Source: an uncultured Sphingomonadaceae bacterium
GTDB lineage: Bacteria; Pseudomonadota; Alphaproteobacteria; Sphingomonadales; Sphingomonadaceae
Assembly (NCBI GenBank): GCA_947258815.1
Contig: CAMYJW010000030.1
Span: forward strand, 62,001-126,000
Reading direction: 5' to 3'
DNA: 64,000 bases
Shown here: positions 10,928 to 19,949 of the stretch, one piece after another
Layout of the letters: each line of letters starts with the position of its first letter
Position numbering within the stretch: position 1 is the first letter of the stretch
Notes under the pieces: generated by a model
Databases searched by the model: none
The model's input: the letters and a program-made list of their open reading frames with translations, nothing else
What the model was told of the DNA's origin: nothing
Position numbers and translations under genes: made by a program

Positions 10928-12312
10928 CAGCGCGCGCCCTCGTGCCACAGCACAACCCGCAACGTCTGGAGAATGATCAGCAGATCGAGGAAGGGCGTGT
11001 AATTCTTCGCATAGTACAGGTCATATTCCAGCTTGTGGCGCGAATCCTCGATCGAGGCGCCATAAGGATAATTGATCTGCGCCCACCCGGTGATTCCCGG
11101 CTTCACCATGTGTCGTTCAGCGTAATAGGGCAGCTGGTCTTCCAGATCGGCGACAAATTCCGGCCGCTCCGGGCGCGGACCGACAAAGCTCATCTCGCCT
11201 TTCAGAACCGACCATGCCTGTGGCAGTTCGTCGATCCGCACCTTGCGGATAAACTTGCCAATCCGCGTCACCCGCGGATCGTCCTTGCTTGCCCATTTCG
11301 CGCCGTCCGCTTCGGCATCGGTCCGCATCGAGCGAAGCTTGATGACATCGAAGTTCTGACCGAACAGGCCAACACGCTTCTGCCGGAAAAAGGCCGGGCC
11401 CTTGCTGTCCAGTTTCACCAGCAGCGCAAAAAGCAGAATTACCGGCAGCGTGACGATCAGCAGAGCGGCGCTGGCCGTCACATCGAACACGCGCTTGGCT
11501 GCACTCGAAAACATCCGGCCCGATGAGAAGCCATCGGAAAAGATCAGCCAGCTCGGATTGACGGTGTCGAGATCGACGCGCCCGGTCTCTCGCTCCAGAA
11601 AGCTGGAGAACTCGTTGACATGGACGCCGGCGGTCTTGACCCGCAGCAGGTCCTTGAGCGGGAGCGCGTTGCGGCGTTCTTCCAGCGCCAGCACGACTTC
11701 GCTTACGCCGAGATTTTCGACATAGCGGTTAAGGTTGTGAATGGCGGACCGCGGAATCGCTTCTTCAACCACAGGCTGGCTTTCGCTCATCCCGATGTAG
11801 CCAACGATGACAAACCCGCTTTCGGGCTTATCGCCAAGCACGCGCAAACGCTGCGCGCGGTTTCCGGCCCCCAGAACAAGCACGCGCCGTCGAAACGCGG
11901 CTGTCCCCAGCAACCCGCCTATCACCAGACGATTGAGGATCAAAAGCAGCAGAGCCAGCGCCATGCTGTATGCCAGTGTCGACCGCCAGAACTTCTCGCT
12001 TGCCAGCACAAAATCGAGAAACGAAAGCGCAATGACACCAAGCGAGATCGCAACCAGCAGCCGGGCTGCGGCAAACCGCAGGGATCGCAGGGAATCGGTT
12101 CCGTAAACACCCACCGAAATCATCGCGGTTGCCATCATTGCGGCAAACCCTGCATGGGACCATGCGCGGTCTTCTATCAGGCCCAGATCTGAGCCGATCT
12201 GACTGATCCTGATGCGCCACGACAGTTCGCTCGCACCGACGAGCAAAATCAGGTCAACCAGCCACAACAGAATAACCGCGTGCGGAATATAGTGTTTGAA
12301 AAGACGGATCAT
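10927..12312 (-). CDS. Polyprenyl glycosylphosphotransferase, XrtA/PEP-CTERM-associated sugar transferase (EpsB-like)
   Basis: C-terminal bacterial sugar transferase domain [43 protein letters not shown]...[13 protein letters not shown]. Confidence 0.9.
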   Translation of the reverse strand: MIRLFKHYIPHAVILLWLVDLILLVGASELSWRIRISQIGSDLGLIEDRAWSHAGFAAMMATAMISVGVYGTDSLRSLRFAAARLLVAISLGVIALSFLDFVLASEKFWRSTLAYSMALALLLLILNRLVIGGLLGTAAFRRRVLVLGAGNRAQRLRVLGDKPESGFVIVGYIGMSESQPVVEEAIPRSAIHNLNRYVENLGVSEVVLALEERRNALPLKDLLRVKTAGVHVNEFSSFLERETGRVDLDTVNPSWLIFSDGFSSGRMFSSAAKRVFDVTASAALLIVTLPVILLFALLVKLDSKGPAFFRQKRVGLFGQNFDVIKLRSMRTDAEADGAKWASKDDPRVTRIGKFIRKVRIDELPQAWSVLKGEMSFVGPRPERPEFVADLEDQLPYYAERHMVKPGITGWAQINYPYGASIEDSRHKLEYDLYYAKNYTPFLDLLIILQTLRVVLWHEGAR

Positions 12313-12458
12313 GATCGGGTGTCAAATGCCTCCTGACCTTTGCGGCCATTCGGGCGCCCTAAAGCAAAGGCGTAAAATGTCGGTAAATCTGACACTCGGC
12401 GCGGATGGCCCGATTATTGGCAGTAACCGTGATTTCCGGGGATTTCAGGATACCCGTG

Positions 12459-12479
12459 TCGGGATGGCTTACATCCCGA
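12459..12479. repeat. Perfect hairpin TCGGGATG-gctta-CATCCCGA in the epsB / 12590 intergenic region
   Basis: 8-bp perfect inverted repeat with 5-nt loop read directly; no T run. Confidence 0.7.
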
Positions 12480-12589
12480 TCAGGGCCCTCAGGCCACATC
12501 AGGCATTTGTGCGGCAGTCCTCTGGAAAGGTCAGATTAACCATAGCCACTCGCAATTGAGTTAACTCGCTTGGTTTACAGCGCAAAGCC

Positions 12590-13144
12590 ATGGCCCGCCA
12601 AGTTCCCACACATCCGATATCGGCGAAGATGTATCGCCATTTCGCCGTCATCACGGTTGGCATAACCGCCTGCCTTGCGATGTTCGCCGACGGTGAAAAC
12701 CGCGAAGCGATGGAACGCGAGCTTGCGCACCGCAAGAACAACAGTGCGATGGTAAAGGCGGAAAACGACCTGACGAGCCAGGGCAAGGGCGGCAACACCA
12801 ATCGCAATATCGTCGTTAGCAAGAAGCATACGGGAACCTTTGGAAACGATTCAATCGTTAGGCCGCCCGATACCGGCGTCGTTGCCGGCGATATTGTTTC
12901 GGTTGGCCCGGAACGCACGATTTCCGCGCCGCAATCCTACACGGGAGCGGGATTGGCCGAATCCGAAAACATCGTGATTCCCGAAACGCCGCCACAAGGC
13001 ATGGCAATCGAGGAATTTGAAAAGATGCGCCAGGAGCTGCTGCGCAAAAAGAGACGCCAGCAACAGGCCCGGACCACATCGGCCTCCAGCGCGGACAACA
13101 TTTTCGAAGCGTCCAGAGAACGCACGCAGACGCGCGCATTCTGA
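12590..13144 (+). CDS. Hypothetical protein with N-terminal hydrophobic segment
   Basis: 184 aa ORF in an otherwise uncovered interval; no recognisable family. Confidence 0.55.
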   Translation: MARQVPTHPISAKMYRHFAVITVGITACLAMFADGENREAMERELAHRKNNSAMVKAENDLTSQGKGGNTNRNIVVSKKHTGTFGNDSIVRPPDTGVVAGDIVSVGPERTISAPQSYTGAGLAESENIVIPETPPQGMAIEEFEKMRQELLRKKRRQQQARTTSASSADNIFEASRERTQTRAF

Positions 13145-13183
13145 TCCGCAGAAAATCGGGTTAGTTGCCTGTTGGCGCTGCTT

Positions 13184-13783
13184 TCAGGCAAAGCACTCAC
13201 GCGCAAGAAACCCGCGGGTTTCAGGGCCGATCAGCGCAGCATGGCCATAATTGGGGTGATCGATAACCGCCATTGCCTGCCCTTCCCCGCTTTTCCACGC
13301 AGCGATCGCCTCGGCCGGAAAATCGAAATGGAAGAAATGGACGGCACTGGCCTTATTATCGCTTTCGCGCGTGCGCTCGACATCGCCTTCAGGCCGCGCC
13401 CGGATAACATGATCGCCGATCTGGATCGCAACATGATTTTCCACACCGCCAATCGTGCGCAAAAATGCATCGCGGCGATCGGCATCGGCCACTTCGAACA
13501 AGACAGTCGCAGTCAGCTCCGCGCCTTTGGGAACCATCGGATCATAGGCAGCCAGTTCATCGACAAGCTGTTCGTCACCGCCCTTTTCGATGCGCAGCAT
13601 TTCCTGAATCTGAAGCCACATGCTGTCCCAGTTTTCAAACATGAATGTTGCATTCGGGCCAACGCTGAGGCGGGTCATCTTCTTGCGTTCAAGCGCTTCC
13701 TGCTTCTTGTCGGCACGGATCGTCTCGTACTGTTCAAGTGGCAGAATATCGTCGGCGGTAATCGTCCGCTGATCACGCGGCAT
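13184..13783 (-). CDS. DUF3501 family protein
   Basis: MPRDQRTITADDILPLEQYETIRADKKQEALERKKMTRLSVGPNATFMFENWDSMWLQIQEML; start at the CAT (ATG) at 13783. Confidence 0.85.
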   Translation of the reverse strand: MPRDQRTITADDILPLEQYETIRADKKQEALERKKMTRLSVGPNATFMFENWDSMWLQIQEMLRIEKGGDEQLVDELAAYDPMVPKGAELTATVLFEVADADRRDAFLRTIGGVENHVAIQIGDHVIRARPEGDVERTRESDNKASAVHFFHFDFPAEAIAAWKSGEGQAMAVIDHPNYGHAALIGPETRGFLARECFA

Positions 13784-13794
13784 CGGTGTTCTCC

Positions 13795-15132
13795 TTAAAG
13801 GGCGTAAGCAAGCGCCATCACTTCTATCGGGTGGCCAATGCGCGAAGGCGGTTCCTTGCCGCTTGCTTCGATAACCTGGCGCAGATGCGGCCCGGCCAAC
13901 GGACATTCGCTGACGATCATATCGGGATCGGTCTTGGTAAGGGCCCGCCCCGTCGGACGGCCGACTTTCAGCGCGGTATCGAAATTCTGTTTGAAAATGC
14001 CCCACTTGCCGCCGTGGCCGGAACAACGGTCTGTCAGCTGCGGTTTGGCTTCGGGGATCAGACGCAGCATTTCCATCGCTTTGGGGCCCATGTTCTGCGC
14101 CCGCGCATGACAGGCGAAATGAACGCCGATCGTTTTGGCCATTGGCGCGATCGGAGCAAGCCCGGTCTCTTTAGAGAGGGCGACAATATATTCAGAGACA
14201 TCGAACGTGTGCTTTGAAAGCAGTTCAACCTGTGCGTTATCGGGCTCTATCAGTGGCCATTCGAATTTCAGCATCAGTGCGCAGCTTGTCGTCAGCGGAA
14301 CAATGTCCCAGCCCTCTGCGATCAGCGGCGCAAAATAGCCGGAAATACGCTCTGCCGCATTGGCAACGGCCGCCATATCGCCGTTTTCCAGCTTGGGCAT
14401 GCCGCAGCAATCGGGATACTCGACGCGCACCTGCAGGCCATTATGGGCCAGCACTTTCATCGCCGCTTCGCCGGGCGTCGCATCGTTGAAATTGTCATGA
14501 CAGCCGGCATAAAGGATCACCTTGCGGCCAAATGCCGGGCCATCCGGGTTTGGCGCGGGCACCACGGCCTGCGCGGAATTGGCGAAGGGAGATTCGCGAA
14601 ACGGCGGGACATGCGCGCGCGCATCAATGCCAACAACCGCTTCCATCAGCGGGCGGGTCAATCCGTTGCTCTCGCTAGTCGCCCAGTTTGCAGCACCTGA
14701 AAGCACCGTGCCGGCTTTGCCGTTCCGGGTCATCTTCGCAAGCTCACGATCGGCCAGCGACGTTTTGCCCTTGCGATGTTCGACCGCGCGATGGCGCAGC
14801 ATCAGATGCGGAAAATCAAGATCGAATTCATGCGGCGGCACATAAGGGCACTTCGTCATGAAACACATGTCACACAGCGTGCAGGCATCGACGACAGCTT
14901 TGAGATCGGCCGAACTCAGATCGTCGACTTCCTCATTCTCGCTTTCGTCGATCATATCGAACAGCAGCGGGAAACTGTCACACAGATTGAAGCACCGGCG
15001 GCAACCGTGGCAGATATCGTAAACCCGGCGCAGCTCCGCTTCGAGAGCGGCTTCGTCGTACCAGTCCTCGCTTTGCCAGGGAATGTTGTGACGCGTGGGC
15101 GCGCCGAGACTGCCTTCCATGAGCGGCTCCAT
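13795..15132 (-). CDS. Heterodisulfide reductase-related / GlpC-like Fe-S oxidoreductase (start approximate)
   Basis: Two 4Fe-4S motifs (CHGCRRCFNLC, CTLCDMCFMTKCPYVPP) and a CCG domain (PDCCGMPKLENGD); flanked by DUF3501 and rubrerythrin. Confidence 0.87.
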   Translation of the reverse strand: MEPLMEGSLGAPTRHNIPWQSEDWYDEAALEAELRRVYDICHGCRRCFNLCDSFPLLFDMIDESENEEVDDLSSADLKAVVDACTLCDMCFMTKCPYVPPHEFDLDFPHLMLRHRAVEHRKGKTSLADRELAKMTRNGKAGTVLSGAANWATSESNGLTRPLMEAVVGIDARAHVPPFRESPFANSAQAVVPAPNPDGPAFGRKVILYAGCHDNFNDATPGEAAMKVLAHNGLQVRVEYPDCCGMPKLENGDMAAVANAAERISGYFAPLIAEGWDIVPLTTSCALMLKFEWPLIEPDNAQVELLSKHTFDVSEYIVALSKETGLAPIAPMAKTIGVHFACHARAQNMGPKAMEMLRLIPEAKPQLTDRCSGHGGKWGIFKQNFDTALKVGRPTGRALTKTDPDMIVSECPLAGPHLRQVIEASGKEPPSRIGHPIEVMALAYAL

Positions 15133-15259
15133 CCGGTTGCTGCGCAGATAGCGATGTGATCGAGAGGCGATGGCAGTTCGAAGCGATCGCGCGCTCCAAA
15201 CTGCCTTCGCTGTGGTTCCCGCCAATCAGCCGGGAACCGGAAACATCATGGCCTGGCGA

Positions 15260-15679
15260 TCAGGCGTCCATGCTGTCCAGCGTCTTCTGGAACTTGCCTG
15301 CGTGGCTCTTTTCAGCCTTGGCAAGTGTTTCAAACCAGTCCGCGATTTCATCGAAACCTTCTTCGCGTGCGGTCTTGGCCATGCCCGGATACATATCGGT
15401 GTATTCGTGGGTTTCGCCAGCGATCGACGCCTTGAGGTTTGCGCCGGTATCGCCGATCGGTTCACCAGTCGCGGGATCGCCGCACTCTTCAAGGTATTCA
15501 AGATGGCCGTGCGCGTGGCCGGTTTCGCCTTCGGCGGTGGACCGGAAAACGGCTGCAACATCGTTGTAGCCTTCGATATCAGCCTTCTGTGCGAAATAGA
15601 GATAACGACGGTTTGCCTGACTTTCGCCGGCGAATGCCGCCTTCAGGTTTTCTTCGGTTTGTGAACCCTTCAGTCCCAT
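15260..15679 (-). CDS. Rubrerythrin family protein
   Basis: MGLKGSQTEENLKAAFAGESQANRRYLYFAQKADIEGYNDVAAVFRSTAEGETGHAHGHLEYL. Confidence 0.93.
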   Translation of the reverse strand: MGLKGSQTEENLKAAFAGESQANRRYLYFAQKADIEGYNDVAAVFRSTAEGETGHAHGHLEYLEECGDPATGEPIGDTGANLKASIAGETHEYTDMYPGMAKTAREEGFDEIADWFETLAKAEKSHAGKFQKTLDSMDA

Positions 15680-15790
15680 AACACCTAACTCCTCAGTGTG
15701 AAAAACCAACACTGGTGAAATGGGGCCGTTCGCCCGCAAACGCCACTGCAATTTTCCAACCTTTGTGATCGATAAAACCGATCAACTTGC

Positions 15791-15805
15791 TGCGAATAAT
15801 TCGCA
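15791..15805. promoter_or_regulatory. Perfect dyad TGCGAAT-A-ATTCGCA, candidate Fur/Mur-type operator upstream of rubrerythrin
   Basis: Read directly; about 112 bp upstream of the rubrerythrin start; resembles the TGC-NAAT-centred dyads recalled for alphaproteobacterial Fur/Mur. Confidence 0.5.
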
Positions 15806-15844
15806 AATAGGATTACTGGAGAATGCGCATCACACCTGAAAATT

Positions 15845-15855
15845 TGGTGCCCCTG
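15845..15855 (+). repeat. TGGTGCCCCTG, direct repeat of tRNA-Leu 3' end (candidate att site)
   Basis: Identical to 17400-17410 in the same orientation. Confidence 0.65.
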
Positions 15856-15946
15856 ACGGGAGCGACCTAGAACGTATATTCGCCGAGCTTCGCGATTGGG
15901 AAGACCAACTTAAACCATTCGAGGTTGAGCTTGAGGAGCTTGGCCT

Positions 15947-16282
15947 ATGACCGAACGCGCGCAGACCAAGCCTTTTTCCATCCGACTGACCGAAGCCGAG
16001 CGCGACAGATTGAAGCGCGAAGCGGGTTCACAGAGACTCGGACCTTTTATGCGTGCCAAGCTGCTCGGCCCTGACAGGCGAGCAATGGCGCAAATTCTCG
16101 CCGCACTGGGTTCATCCGATCTGGCAGCGTCAATGCGTGAAATTGCAGACACGGCGCGAAACGGCGCACTCGAAGATACCGACGATCTGCGGCTGTCACT
16201 GCACGCGGCCTGTCTGACAATCGAGCAAATGCGCAACGATCTCGTGCGCGGACTTGGTCTCAAGGTGGACGCCAAGCGATGA
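15947..16282 (+). CDS. MobC-like relaxosome accessory protein
   Basis: KPFSIRLTEAERDRLKREAGSQRLGPFMRAKLLG is a MobC/RHH-like N-terminus; directly upstream of and overlapping the relaxase. Confidence 0.75.
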   Translation: MTERAQTKPFSIRLTEAERDRLKREAGSQRLGPFMRAKLLGPDRRAMAQILAALGSSDLAASMREIADTARNGALEDTDDLRLSLHAACLTIEQMRNDLVRGLGLKVDAKR

Positions 16283-17193
16283 TACTGGTTGGCAATTCTC
16301 GCGGCGGCGCGCGCGATCTGGCGCGCCATTTGACGAAAGAGGAAAACGATCATGTGACCGTGCATGAGCTGCGCGGCTTTGTGTCCAATGATCTCGATGG
16401 GGCGTTTCAGGAGGCCTATGCGGTTTCGCGCGGGACGAAGTGCAAGCAGTTCCTCTTTTCGCTTTCCCTCAATCCGCCTGCCGATGCGAATGTCTCGACG
16501 GAGGATTTTGAGCGGGCCATCGGTCAGTGCGAGAAGGATTTGGGCCTGACAGGCCAGCCCCGCGCGATTGTCTTTCATGAGAAAGAGGGCCGCCGCCATG
16601 CCCATGCTGTGTGGTCGCGCATCGATGCGCAGACAATGACCGCACGGCAGATGTCGTTCCACAAAATGAAGCTGCAAGATGTATCGCGGGAGCTTTATCG
16701 CGAACACGGCTGGCGTATGCCTGAGGGGCTCGCAGATCGTTCCAAATCCGACCCGCGCAATTACAGCCTTGCCGAATGGCAACAGGCCAAGCGCATCGAC
16801 AAGGACGCACGGGAGATCAAAGAAGCATTTCAGGATGCCTGGGCAATCTCGGACAATCGCGCATCATTCGAACATGCTCTGAAAGAACGCGGCTACTGGC
16901 TAGCGCGAGGAGATCGGCGCGGGTTTGTCGCCATCGATCATCATGGCGAAGTCTACTCCGTGCCCGGACAAGCTGCCATCAAGACCAAGGCCGTGCGCGA
17001 ACGATTGGGCGAAGAAGACACCCTTCCCTCGCTCCCGCAGGCGCATCAAACAATGGCGCGGGAGATGTCCGCGATGCTCGCGCGACTAAGGCCGGAAAGG
17101 ATGCAACGGAAAACGCGCAGCGGGTTTTCCTTGCCGAACAAGCGAAGCGCAGTGAGCCAAGATTGCGTGTTACAACACGCACATCTTGCGTAA
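16279..17193 (+). CDS. Relaxase/mobilization nuclease, C-terminus probably frameshifted
   Basis: AIVFHEKEGRRHAHAVWSRIDA histidine motif; a more protein-like continuation is in another frame after about 17085. Confidence 0.8.
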   Translation: MILVGNSRGGARDLARHLTKEENDHVTVHELRGFVSNDLDGAFQEAYAVSRGTKCKQFLFSLSLNPPADANVSTEDFERAIGQCEKDLGLTGQPRAIVFHEKEGRRHAHAVWSRIDAQTMTARQMSFHKMKLQDVSRELYREHGWRMPEGLADRSKSDPRNYSLAEWQQAKRIDKDAREIKEAFQDAWAISDNRASFEHALKERGYWLARGDRRGFVAIDHHGEVYSVPGQAAIKTKAVRERLGEEDTLPSLPQAHQTMAREMSAMLARLRPERMQRKTRSGFSLPNKRSAVSQDCVLQHAHLA

Positions 17194-17367
17194 GCTCAAA
17201 AATTCAAAGCCACTCAAAGTGAATTCGAAACGCACCGATCTGTGAACCGGGGGCGCTGTTTCCCTACGTCAATGCAGAAACTCGTGTTTCCAGAGCCTCT
17301 GCAATATGATCGCGAGACTGGATATAGAACTGCGAAAACATCTATTTTTTTCAGTGCGTTCGCCGGA

Positions 17368-17393
17368 AAATCAGGCCAATTTTTGCCTGATTT
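17368..17393 (-). terminator. Hairpin AAATCAGGC-N8-GCCTGATTT just downstream of tRNA-Leu
   Basis: 9-bp perfect stem read directly, with a T run on the minus strand; 6 bp from the tRNA 3' end. Confidence 0.55.
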
Positions 17394-17399
17394 GTGTAG

Positions 17400-17484
17400 T
17401 GGTGCCCCTGGCCCGACTCGAACGGGCACTTCCGAAGAAAAACGATTTTGAGTCGTTCGCGTCTACCGATTCCGCCACAGGGGC
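17400..17484 (-). tRNA. tRNA-Leu (anticodon CAA)
   Basis: Reverse complement GCCCCTGTGGCGGAATCGGTAGACGCGAACGACTCAAAATCGTTTTTCTTCGGAAGTGCCCGTTCGAGTCGGGCCAGGGGCACCA; CTCAAAA anticodon loop and encoded CCA. Confidence 0.93.
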
Positions 17485-17562
17485 AGCCTGTGCGCATGGC
17501 GGGTTAGCCGCGCCGGGGCGCGGGTTCAACAGAACTTTTGCATGAAATGGAGCAAGAACCGG

Positions 17563-17940
17563 TCAGAAATTCCAGTCAAGCGCCAGATGTGCAAGGCCGG
17601 GCCGCTCCTTCTTTCCCGCACCAAGCGCGGCGAACTGCAATACCGGGCCGGACGATCCGCGCTGGAACGTCCAACTTGGGCCAAGTTCTTCGCGCACGAT
17701 CATACCGTCAGGTGGAACGCTCGCGTTTTCAGTCTGAAGCGGTTCGGCATCGCCAGGCAGCAACACCAGCAGAGATCGGCTATCTTCCGGAGGGCAATCG
17801 CGCGACAGATCGAAATTCAGTTCCATCGGCCAGGGTGTGTCCTTTGCCGAGCCGACCGGAGCTTCGGCGGCAAATGCCACGCCGGTGCCGCCCAACAGCA
17901 CAATACCCGTCAGCACATTCACACATTTCAGCTTGCGCAT
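17563..17940 (-). CDS. Small secreted hypothetical protein (start approximate)
   Basis: MRKLKCVNVLTGIVLLGGTGVAFAAEA signal peptide. Confidence 0.55.
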   Translation of the reverse strand: MRKLKCVNVLTGIVLLGGTGVAFAAEAPVGSAKDTPWPMELNFDLSRDCPPEDSRSLLVLLPGDAEPLQTENASVPPDGMIVREELGPSWTFQRGSSGPVLQFAALGAGKKERPGLAHLALDWNF

Positions 17941-18046
17941 CACCTGGCCCCGCCAATGAGGAGACCGAAGCGATCGCACGATTCTGGTTAAGATGGCGCT
18001 AAAAAGCGCACCGGGATCCGGCCGGAACGCTGCGCAACGGCGCAGC

Positions 18047-18865
18047 TCAATCCTTGAGCGCGCCGATCATGATTTTGTGAATACGCGAATGCAGCGCGTC
18101 ATTCCCCGCCAGCACTTCCGCATCGCAAATCGGCTGCGAACGCCCACGCCAGTCAGACACGAAACCGCCTGCTTCGCGCACCAGCAAACAGCCCGCCGCT
18201 GTGTCCCAGGGTTTCAGCCCTTTTTCCCAGAACGCTTCAAATCGCCCGGCAGCGAGCCAGGCAAGATCAAGCGAGGCCGCGCCATAGCGACGGATTCCTG
18301 CGACTTGCGGCGCCAACGCCCGGTAAACCTTGCTCCATTCCGCCGAATCGCCATAGCCCGCGAAAGGAATACCCGTCGCAATCAGGCTTTCATCGAGATG
18401 CCGACGGGACGAAACGCGCAGACGCCGATCCTGAAGCCATGCGCCGCGGCTGCGCTCAGCCCAGAAGCTCTCGTCCGTCAGCGGCTGATACACCAGCGCA
18501 GCCGTGACTTCGCCCCAGCCCTTGCCATCGAGACGCGGTTCCTGCGCCGCGATCGAAATCGCGAAATGCGGCAGGCCGTGAATGAAATTGCTGGTCCCGT
18601 CCAGCGGGTCGATGACCCAGCGCGGCTTGTCGGGATCGCCTGGAATATCGCCGCCTTCTTCCAGCAGGAAACCCCAGCCCGGCCGGGCCTTGCCCAGTTC
18701 ATCGTAAAGCGTGCGCTCCGACGCCTGATCGGCCTTGGTTACAAAGTCAGCCGGTCCCTTGCGGGACACCTGCAAGTGCTCGACCTCGCCGAAATCGCGG
18801 CGCAAACGCTGACCGGCCTTACGGGCGGCGCGTTCCATCACGCGGATCAATGCTGAAAGGGCCAT
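18047..18865 (-). CDS. Inositol monophosphatase family protein (SuhB-like)
   Basis: DFVTKADQASE...GWGFLLEEGGD...WVIDPLDGTSNFIHGLPHFAISIA signature. Confidence 0.92.
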   Translation of the reverse strand: MALSALIRVMERAARKAGQRLRRDFGEVEHLQVSRKGPADFVTKADQASERTLYDELGKARPGWGFLLEEGGDIPGDPDKPRWVIDPLDGTSNFIHGLPHFAISIAAQEPRLDGKGWGEVTAALVYQPLTDESFWAERSRGAWLQDRRLRVSSRRHLDESLIATGIPFAGYGDSAEWSKVYRALAPQVAGIRRYGAASLDLAWLAAGRFEAFWEKGLKPWDTAAGCLLVREAGGFVSDWRGRSQPICDAEVLAGNDALHSRIHKIMIGALKD

Positions 18866-18887
18866 CTGTTTTCAATCAGCCTTCGGA

Positions 18888-19451
18888 TCAGCCGGCTTTG
18901 CCGACATATGTGCGCTCATAGACATCGACGATAATGCGCGTTCCGGCTGAAATATGCGGCGGAACCATCACCCGCACGCCATTATCCAGAACTGCCGGCT
19001 TATAGCTGGAAGATGCCGTCTGTCCCTTGACCACGGCATCGGCTTCAACGATCTCGGCCTCAACCTGATCGGGCAACTGCACCGAAATCGGCTTTTCGTC
19101 ATACAGTTCCAGCGTGACCGTCATCCCGTCCTGCAGGAAAGCCACCGCATCGCCAACAATATCGGTGGACAGATTGATCTGATCGAACGTGTCGGTATCC
19201 ATGAACACCAGCATGTCGCCATCGGTATAAAGATACTGGAAATCCTTGGTGTCGAGCCGCACTTTTTCGACCGTGTCGGCACTGCGAAAGCGCACGTTGG
19301 TTTTGCGGCCATCGATCAGGTTCTTCATCTCAACCTGCATATAGGCACCGCCCTTGCCCGGCTGGGTGTGCTGAATCTTGGCAACTTTCCAGATACCGCC
19401 TTCATATTCGATAATGTTGCCGGGGCGAATATCGACACCGCTGATCTTCAT
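18888..19451 (-). CDS. efp: Elongation factor P
   Basis: [57 protein letters not shown]; 187 aa from the ATG at 19451. Confidence 0.95.
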   Translation of the reverse strand: MKISGVDIRPGNIIEYEGGIWKVAKIQHTQPGKGGAYMQVEMKNLIDGRKTNVRFRSADTVEKVRLDTKDFQYLYTDGDMLVFMDTDTFDQINLSTDIVGDAVAFLQDGMTVTLELYDEKPISVQLPDQVEAEIVEADAVVKGQTASSSYKPAVLDNGVRVMVPPHISAGTRIIVDVYERTYVGKAG

Positions 19452-19555
19452 GAGAATTGCCTTTGATGGGAAAGAACCTGGTTCGGGGAACGCCGGGCAC
19501 TTAGCGCGGCGCGCACGATGTGGCAATCGCCAGCAGCAGATGCTAACCCGATGCG

Positions 19556-19930
19556 ATGAAACGCGCTGCCCTATCAGCCTTTGTCGCAATCGCATTGGCG
19601 GTTGCCCCGTCCGCACTTGCCGTTCCGGGCGGTGAGATCGGCACCTTGCCGACCGGGCGATACATCTGCGAGCTGCCCGGCGATGCGGCAGGCCCCTATC
19701 GCGTACGCACGCCCGATGAAGATTTCGCGGTTGTCAGTGCGTCGGGATACATCGTCAACGGCGTGCGCGGAACGTACCTTCTCACCGGCGATACCGTGGT
19801 GATGACCAGCGGAGCCTTCAAAGGCCGGCAGTTCAGGCAGGTTTCAGACGGTTTCCTGCGCCACCTTGGCCCGGCGGCGGCGGAAAAGCCCATGCGCTGC
19901 GTGCTTTCAACACGCAACAACACTCTATAG
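19556..19930 (+). CDS. Small secreted hypothetical protein
   Basis: N-terminal signal peptide [25 protein letters not shown]. Confidence 0.6.
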   Translation: MKRAALSAFVAIALAVAPSALAVPGGEIGTLPTGRYICELPGDAAGPYRVRTPDEDFAVVSASGYIVNGVRGTYLLTGDTVVMTSGAFKGRQFRQVSDGFLRHLGPAAAEKPMRCVLSTRNNTL

Positions 19931-19949
19931 ACCCGCGCTCATCGCCCGA

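Larger units (their letters stand above)
15845..17410 (+). mobile_element. Candidate minimal mobilizable-element remnant at tRNA-Leu (mobC + relaxase, no integrase)
   Basis: mobC-like and relaxase genes bounded by 11-bp direct repeats, the right one inside the tRNA-Leu 3' end. Confidence 0.55.

Noticed and set aside
12459-12479. Hairpin as a Rho-independent terminator
   Set aside because: No T run and located between divergent genes, where no transcript would end.
12590-13144. PEP-CTERM substrate of the exosortase
   Set aside because: The C-terminus (SRERTQTRAF) lacks a PEP motif, transmembrane helix and basic tail.
17242-17451. 69-aa ORF ending SGAPGPTRTGTSEEKRF as a gene
   Set aside because: Its 3' part translates the tRNA-Leu complement, a common spurious ORF; kept only as a component of the attP hypothesis.
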